DNA of 9,023 nt from JAWLCQ01 sp041687095. GTDB taxonomy: Bacteria > Planctomycetota > Phycisphaerae > SM23-33. The stretch is from NCBI GenBank assembly GCA_041687095.1, contig JAWLCQ010000187.1, forward strand, positions 1 to 9,023, in the 5' to 3' direction. The notes under the pieces are model-generated. The model did not search any database. It saw nothing but the letters and a program-made list of their open reading frames with translations, and was not told where the DNA came from. The position numbers were made by a program, and so were the translations under genes. Shown here piece by piece: positions 6,122 through 9,023 of the stretch; positions within the stretch are counted from its first letter, which is position 1, and each line of letters begins with the position of its first letter.

Positions 6122-6880
6122 ATGGACAGCACGTCCTTGTCGGGCACGCTCGCCTTCGTCACGGGCGGGGGCAAGCGGATCGGGCGGAGCATCGCCCTCG
6201 CCCTCGCACGCGCGGGGGCGGACGTGGTCGTTCACTACCACCGCTCCCCCTCCGCCGCCCACCGCACCGCCGACGATGTCCGCGCGCTGGGGCGCTCCGC
6301 CTGGACCGTACCGGGGGACCTGGGCGACCCGCAGCAGGTGGAAAGCCTCTTGCCCGCCGCCCGCGACGTCGCCGGCGGACGCCCCATCGGCCTCCTCGTC
6401 AACAACGCCTCCATCTTCCCCGAGGGCGGCCTGCTGACGTTCACGCCCGAGGATCTCGCGCAGAACGTGCAGGTGAACGCCCTGGCGCCGCTGGTGCTCG
6501 CGAGGGCGATGGCGGGGCAGGGGGGCGAGGGGCACGTCGTCAACCTCCTCGACTCCCGCGTGGTGGACTACGACCGCACGCACGTTCCCTACCACCTGAG
6601 CAAGCGGATGCTGCTGTCCCTCACGCGGATGCTGGCGGTGGAACTCGCCCCGCTCGTGCGCGTGAACGCCGTCGCCCCCGGGCTCATCCTCCCGCCCCCG
6701 GGCGTCGAGGACGAGGAGTACCTCCGCCGGCTGGAGCACACCAACCCGCTGCACGCCCACGGATCTCCCGAGGACATCGCCCGAGCGGCCGTCTTCCTGG
6801 CCGAGAGCCCCTTCATCACCGGGCAGGTGATCTTCGTGGACGGGGGGCGGCATCTGAAGGGGAACTTCTATGGCGTCTGA
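6122..6880 (+). CDS. SDR-family pteridine reductase (PTR1/FolM-like)
   Basis: A 252-residue short-chain dehydrogenase/reductase. The cofactor motif is TGGGKRIG (14-21), the next strand ends HYHRS (38-42), and NNAS is at 94-97. TGxxKRxGRSIA and HYHRS closely resemble trypanosomatid PTR1, where that Arg-Ser pair binds the NADPH phosphate. The catalytic set appears to be D144 (NLLDS), Y157 and K161. Asp replaces the usual SDR serine, and the spacing (13 and 4 residues) equals that of PTR1 Asp181-Tyr194-Lys198. The predicted reaction is NADPH reduction of dihydropterin or dihydrofolate to the tetrahydro form, or dihydromonapterin reduction as for E. coli FolM. The FolB gene starting inside its last codons supports a pterin role. 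AAAGGAG lies before the ATG. The C-terminus ends normally (ITGQVIFVDGG). A generic SDR is possible but less likely. Confidence 0.82.
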   Translation: MDSTSLSGTLAFVTGGGKRIGRSIALALARAGADVVVHYHRSPSAAHRTADDVRALGRSAWTVPGDLGDPQQVESLLPAARDVAGGRPIGLLVNNASIFPEGGLLTFTPEDLAQNVQVNALAPLVLARAMAGQGGEGHVVNLLDSRVVDYDRTHVPYHLSKRMLLSLTRMLAVELAPLVRVNAVAPGLILPPPGVEDEEYLRRLEHTNPLHAHGSPEDIARAAVFLAESPFITGQVIFVDGGRHLKGNFYGV

Positions 6881-7259
6881 CGCGCCCTGTCCGCCCGGCA
6901 GCCTGCCGCCCGACGTGATCCACATTCGCGACCTCCGCGTCCGCTGCATCGTGGGCGTGCTTGCGCACGAGCGGACGCAGGAGCAGGACGTGCTCATCCA
7001 CCTCGCCCTGCACGCGGACCTTCGCAAGGCGGGCGAGAGCGACGACCTCACCGATACCATCGACTACGGCACGCTGGAGCAGGACGTGGTAACGCTGGTG
7101 GAGGGTTCGTCGTTCCAACTGATCGAGGCCCTCGCCGCCGCCGTCGCCCAGCGGTGCCTGCGGGACGAGCGCGTGGCGGCGGTGCGGGTCCGCATCGACA
7201 AGCCCGCCGCCCTGACCCACTCGGCCGTGCCGGGAGTGGAGATCTTCCGGCGAAGATAG
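6870..7259 (+). CDS. folB: dihydroneopterin aldolase FolB
   Basis: A 129-residue protein matching FolB along its whole length. It converts 7,8-dihydroneopterin to 6-hydroxymethyl-7,8-dihydropterin and glycolaldehyde in folate synthesis. Visible family features are IRDLRVRCIVGVLAHERTQ (19-37) with E34, LRKAGESDDLTDTIDY (51-66) with Y66, a conserved VEGSSFQLIEALA segment (77-89) with E86 at the pterin pocket, and RIDKP (108-112) with the catalytic Lys111. FolB usually forms a cytoplasmic octamer. The protein carries about 16 extra N-terminal residues (Pro-rich) compared with E. coli. The ATG at 6870 overlaps the reductase gene by 11 bp in another frame and is preceded by GAAGGGGAA, so translation is probably coupled. 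No other folate gene (folE, folK, folP) is in the window. Confidence 0.92.
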   Translation: MASDAPCPPGSLPPDVIHIRDLRVRCIVGVLAHERTQEQDVLIHLALHADLRKAGESDDLTDTIDYGTLEQDVVTLVEGSSFQLIEALAAAVAQRCLRDERVAAVRVRIDKPAALTHSAVPGVEIFRRR

Positions 7260-7275
7260 CAGCAGGAGTCCCCGA

Positions 7276-8727
7276 ATGCCCAACCGCGTCATGACCTGGT
7301 CCATGCCCCACACCGAGATGCGCAGCGAGGAGTACCGCCTGGAGGTGGAGGGGACGGACGTGCCGGTGTGGCTGGCTCGCGTCCGCGAGGCCATCAACCG
7401 CCCCGAGGGCGTGGGGTGGACCGCCATGCTCAACGGGCCCACCGAGTGGGCGTCGTTCGCGCGGTTCGACGCCGACTTCCCCGTCGAGGTCCGCATCCCC
7501 GTCGCCCGCGCATTCGAGTCCGCCCAGGTGCTGCCGCGCTCGGCGGGCGTGGCGGTGGGCATCGAGCGGACGGAGGCGGGGGGCAGGGGCGCGGCGGTGG
7601 TGCGGCTGACGCTGGAGCGCCCGGGGCACCTGACGCTGCTGCTGGACGACTGCGACGCGCACCCGCTGCACCTGTTCGCCCGCGAGTGCGAGCGCGACGC
7701 GCCCGACCGCAACGACCCGTCGGTGATCTACTTCGGGCCCGGGGAGCACTGGGTCGACACCATCCGTCCGCAGAGCGGGCAGACCGTCTACCTCCACGGG
7801 GACGCCCTCGTCCGCGCCGTCCTCCCCGCCGGTGCGGCGGGGAAGCGCGGGGGCGTGCTGAACCTTTACAGCTACCCCCCGCCGGTGATCGACCTGGAGG
7901 ACGTCGAGGGCGTGACGGTCCGCGGGCGCGGGATCCTCGACGGGACGCTCCTGCCGCACCCCGCGCGCAACCTCCTCCGCGCCCACCGCTGCCGCAACCT
8001 CCGCGTCGAGGGCGTCACGCTCCGCAACAGCCCCAACTGGCACTTCCCCATCGTGGACTGCGATGACGTGACGGTCGAGGGCGTGGCGGGGATCAGCGGG
8101 CGGCTCAACAGCGACGGGATCAACGCCGTCTCCTCCCGCCGCGTCACCGTCCGCGACTGCTTCATCCGCGGGCACGATGACACGTACGCGGTCAAGGCGA
8201 CGCTGCCTGGGCGCGTGGCGGAGGACATCCTCTACGAGCGGTGCGTGGCATGGAACGACTGGGGCTACGCGCTGGGCATCACCTACGAGACGCGGGCGGA
8301 CATCTCCCGCATCACCTACCGCGACTGCGACGTGGTCTTCGCCCGCAACTGGGCGATCGGGGTGCACGTGGTGGACAGCGGGACGATCTCGGACGTGCGG
8401 TTCGAGCGGATCGGGGTGGAGTACCCGCGGACGTCGATCGAACCGCACATGGGGCGGCAGCTCGTGAAGATGGACGTGACCTCCGACGTCTGGGGCAAGG
8501 ACGACCGGAGAGGGCACGTGCGGGGCGTGGTGCTGCGGGACGTGGCGGTGCTCTCCGCCCCCAACCAGGACGTCCCGCGGATCGTCCTCAGCGGGTGCGA
8601 TGCGGAACACGGGCTGGAGGACATCCGGTTCGAGAACGTCCGGATCGGCGAACAGCCGCTCGCGAGTCCCGACGACCCCCGCATCCGCCGCAACGAGTTC
8701 GTCCGCGACCTGGTGGTGCAGGGCTGA
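7276..8727 (+). CDS. GH28-like right-handed beta-helix protein with altered active site
   Basis: A 483-residue protein. Residues 1-140 form an N-terminal beta-rich domain. Residues 155-483 are a parallel beta-helix, seen as a ladder of short V-x-V-x-G/N/R turns (VEGVTVRGRGILDG, NLRVEGVTLRNSP, DVTVEGVAGISGR, RVTVRDCFIRG). It resembles polygalacturonase-type glycoside hydrolases (family 28). Two of the four GH28 signatures are present in modified form: NSDG (278-281) for NTDG, and HDD (300-302) for the catalytic GDD or QDD. The GHG position reads GYA (330-332) and the RIK position reads HVV (364-366). It may therefore cleave a different sugar, be a lyase or epimerase-like relative, or be inactive. 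There is no signal peptide, so it is predicted to be cytoplasmic, unusual for a pectin-degrading enzyme. AGCAGGAG precedes the ATG, 16 bp after folB stops, so it is probably co-transcribed with the pterin genes. Confidence 0.8.
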   Translation: MPNRVMTWSMPHTEMRSEEYRLEVEGTDVPVWLARVREAINRPEGVGWTAMLNGPTEWASFARFDADFPVEVRIPVARAFESAQVLPRSAGVAVGIERTEAGGRGAAVVRLTLERPGHLTLLLDDCDAHPLHLFARECERDAPDRNDPSVIYFGPGEHWVDTIRPQSGQTVYLHGDALVRAVLPAGAAGKRGGVLNLYSYPPPVIDLEDVEGVTVRGRGILDGTLLPHPARNLLRAHRCRNLRVEGVTLRNSPNWHFPIVDCDDVTVEGVAGISGRLNSDGINAVSSRRVTVRDCFIRGHDDTYAVKATLPGRVAEDILYERCVAWNDWGYALGITYETRADISRITYRDCDVVFARNWAIGVHVVDSGTISDVRFERIGVEYPRTSIEPHMGRQLVKMDVTSDVWGKDDRRGHVRGVVLRDVAVLSAPNQDVPRIVLSGCDAEHGLEDIRFENVRIGEQPLASPDDPRIRRNEFVRDLVVQG

Positions 8728-8742
8728 GAGACTTCCTCAACC

Positions 8743-8778
8743 CTTCTCCCCCGGGGGAGAAGATGTCGCGCAGCGACA
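8743..8778. terminator. tandem hairpins after the pterin operon
   Basis: A perfect 20-bp palindrome (CTTCTCCCCC and its complement, 8743-8762) is followed at once by TGTCGC-GCA-GCGACA (8764-8778). They lie 15 bp past the GH28-like stop and would fold into two strong hairpins in the mRNA, able to end transcription or protect the 3' end. There is no T run, so simple intrinsic termination is not certain. They also form the left arm of the larger inverted repeat here. Confidence 0.5.
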
Positions 8779-8910
8779 GATGAGGGGGGCCTTCGCACAC
8801 CGGTTGCTTACGGACTCGCAGACCGATCGCCTGCGAGCCCGCACCCGTCCCGATCGCCCCAGACCCCCCTCACCACCCTCGCTGCGCTCGGGCGCCTCTC
8901 CCCCAGGGGG
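8748..8910. repeat. inverted-repeat pair, REP/BIME-like
   Basis: The left arm (8748-8792) and the reverse complement of the right arm (8861-8910) share a C5-G5-AGA start, a central GCGCAGCGA and an end TGAGGGGGG, roughly 80% alike with small gaps. Between them lies another hairpin, CTCGCAG/CTGCGAG (8815-8837, 9-base loop). The pattern of CTCCCCC-GGGGGAG, GCGCAGCG and TGAGGGG recalls intergenic repeats common in GC-rich genomes. No ORF inside is convincing. Confidence 0.65.
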
Positions 8911-8938
8911 CTGCCTCGTTATCAGTAACCGTTCACGG

Positions 8939-8962
8939 GGTGCGGGCGAGGAGTCCCGCACC
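8939..8962. repeat. 8-bp perfect hairpin
   Basis: GGTGCGGG (8939-8946) and CCCGCACC (8955-8962) are perfect inverted repeats around an 8-base loop. On the plus strand it is followed by an A run (GCCTCGAAAAA), not a T run, so it is a poor terminator in that direction. Confidence 0.45.
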
Positions 8963-8973
8963 GCCTCGAAAAA

Positions 8974-9023
8974 GGGGACAGGCACCTGCGCGGCAAGAAG
9001 CATGCCGCTACGGAGCCAGTCCC
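8974..9023 (+). repeat. REP-type element, possibly cut by the window edge
   Basis: GGGACAGGCACC (8975-8986) and GGAGCCAGTCCC (9012-9023) are imperfect inverted ends matching at 10 of 12 positions. Inside is GCGGCA (8990-8995) pairing with TGCCGC (9003-9008). The ends, preceded by GAAAAAGG, match from memory a widespread repeat family spread by REP-associated tyrosine (Y1/IS200-like) transposases. No transposase gene is in the window; a few bases of the right end may lie beyond position 9023. Confidence 0.65.

Noticed and set aside
3992..7060. 1022-codon open frame on the minus strand
   Set aside because: It runs antisense through the antiporter, the whole repeat region, the reductase and half of folB. 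The product is a charged low-complexity string (Asp, Glu, Arg, Gln, His, Gly) with no domain, as expected from GC-rich codon shadow. The plus-strand genes are certain.
7048..8610. 520-codon minus-strand frame opposite the GH28-like gene
   Set aside because: It is a His/Val/Asp/Arg/Pro-rich shadow of the beta-helix frame without recognisable features.
8737..9003. 88-codon minus-strand frame after the operon
   Set aside because: It lies wholly within inverted repeats and hairpins, with no motif and no convincing ribosome binding site.

Overview
The window is about 9 kb of very GC-rich bacterial DNA with seven well-supported protein-coding genes and several unusually structured noncoding stretches. 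The most likely source is a planctomycete, possibly of the Phycisphaerae. This rests on composition, on the Thr/Ala/Pro tetrapeptide tail of the membrane protein, on a PTS EIIA-like protein coupled to a CBS-domain antiporter, and on short intergenic repeat families I associate with that phylum. It is an inference; there is no rRNA or marker gene here.

Layout. (1) 214-972 (+): sugar phosphate isomerase/epimerase (TIM barrel). (2) 987-1027: strong two-way hairpin between convergent genes. (3) 1063-3428 (-): two-gene unit, first a multi-spanning membrane protein with a soluble C-terminal domain (3428-1644), then a small DUF4410-like lipoprotein (1605-1063). (4) 3429-3569: divergent promoter region. 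(5) 3570-5722 (+): PTS EIIA (PtsN/fructose type) overlapping by 4 bp a CPA2 Na+/H+ antiporter with a C-terminal CBS pair. (6) 5723-6121: 399 bp without a gene, holding tandem microrepeats of period 10 and 9 and then a ~260-bp nested palindrome capped at both ends by inverted arrays of a 7-bp repeat. (7) 6122-8727 (+): pteridine reductase-like SDR, dihydroneopterin aldolase FolB and a GH28-like beta-helix protein, tightly packed (11-bp overlap, then a 16-bp gap). (8) 8728-9023: no gene, but an inverted-repeat pair with internal hairpins and, at the window edge, an almost complete GGGACAGGCACC...GGAGCCAGTCCC REP-type element.

How the genes may work together. FolB and the PTR1/FolM-like reductase act on reduced pterins and probably serve folate or tetrahydropterin synthesis. 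The GH28-like protein looks co-transcribed with them but has no obvious metabolic link. The EIIA-antiporter pair suggests ion exchange controlled by phosphorylation state, with a nucleotide-sensing CBS module. The membrane protein and lipoprotein form an envelope pair of unknown role.

I do not see a defence system, prophage, CRISPR array or tRNA. The most unusual content is the noncoding DNA at 5751-6076 and 8743-9023 and the altered active site of the GH28-like protein.
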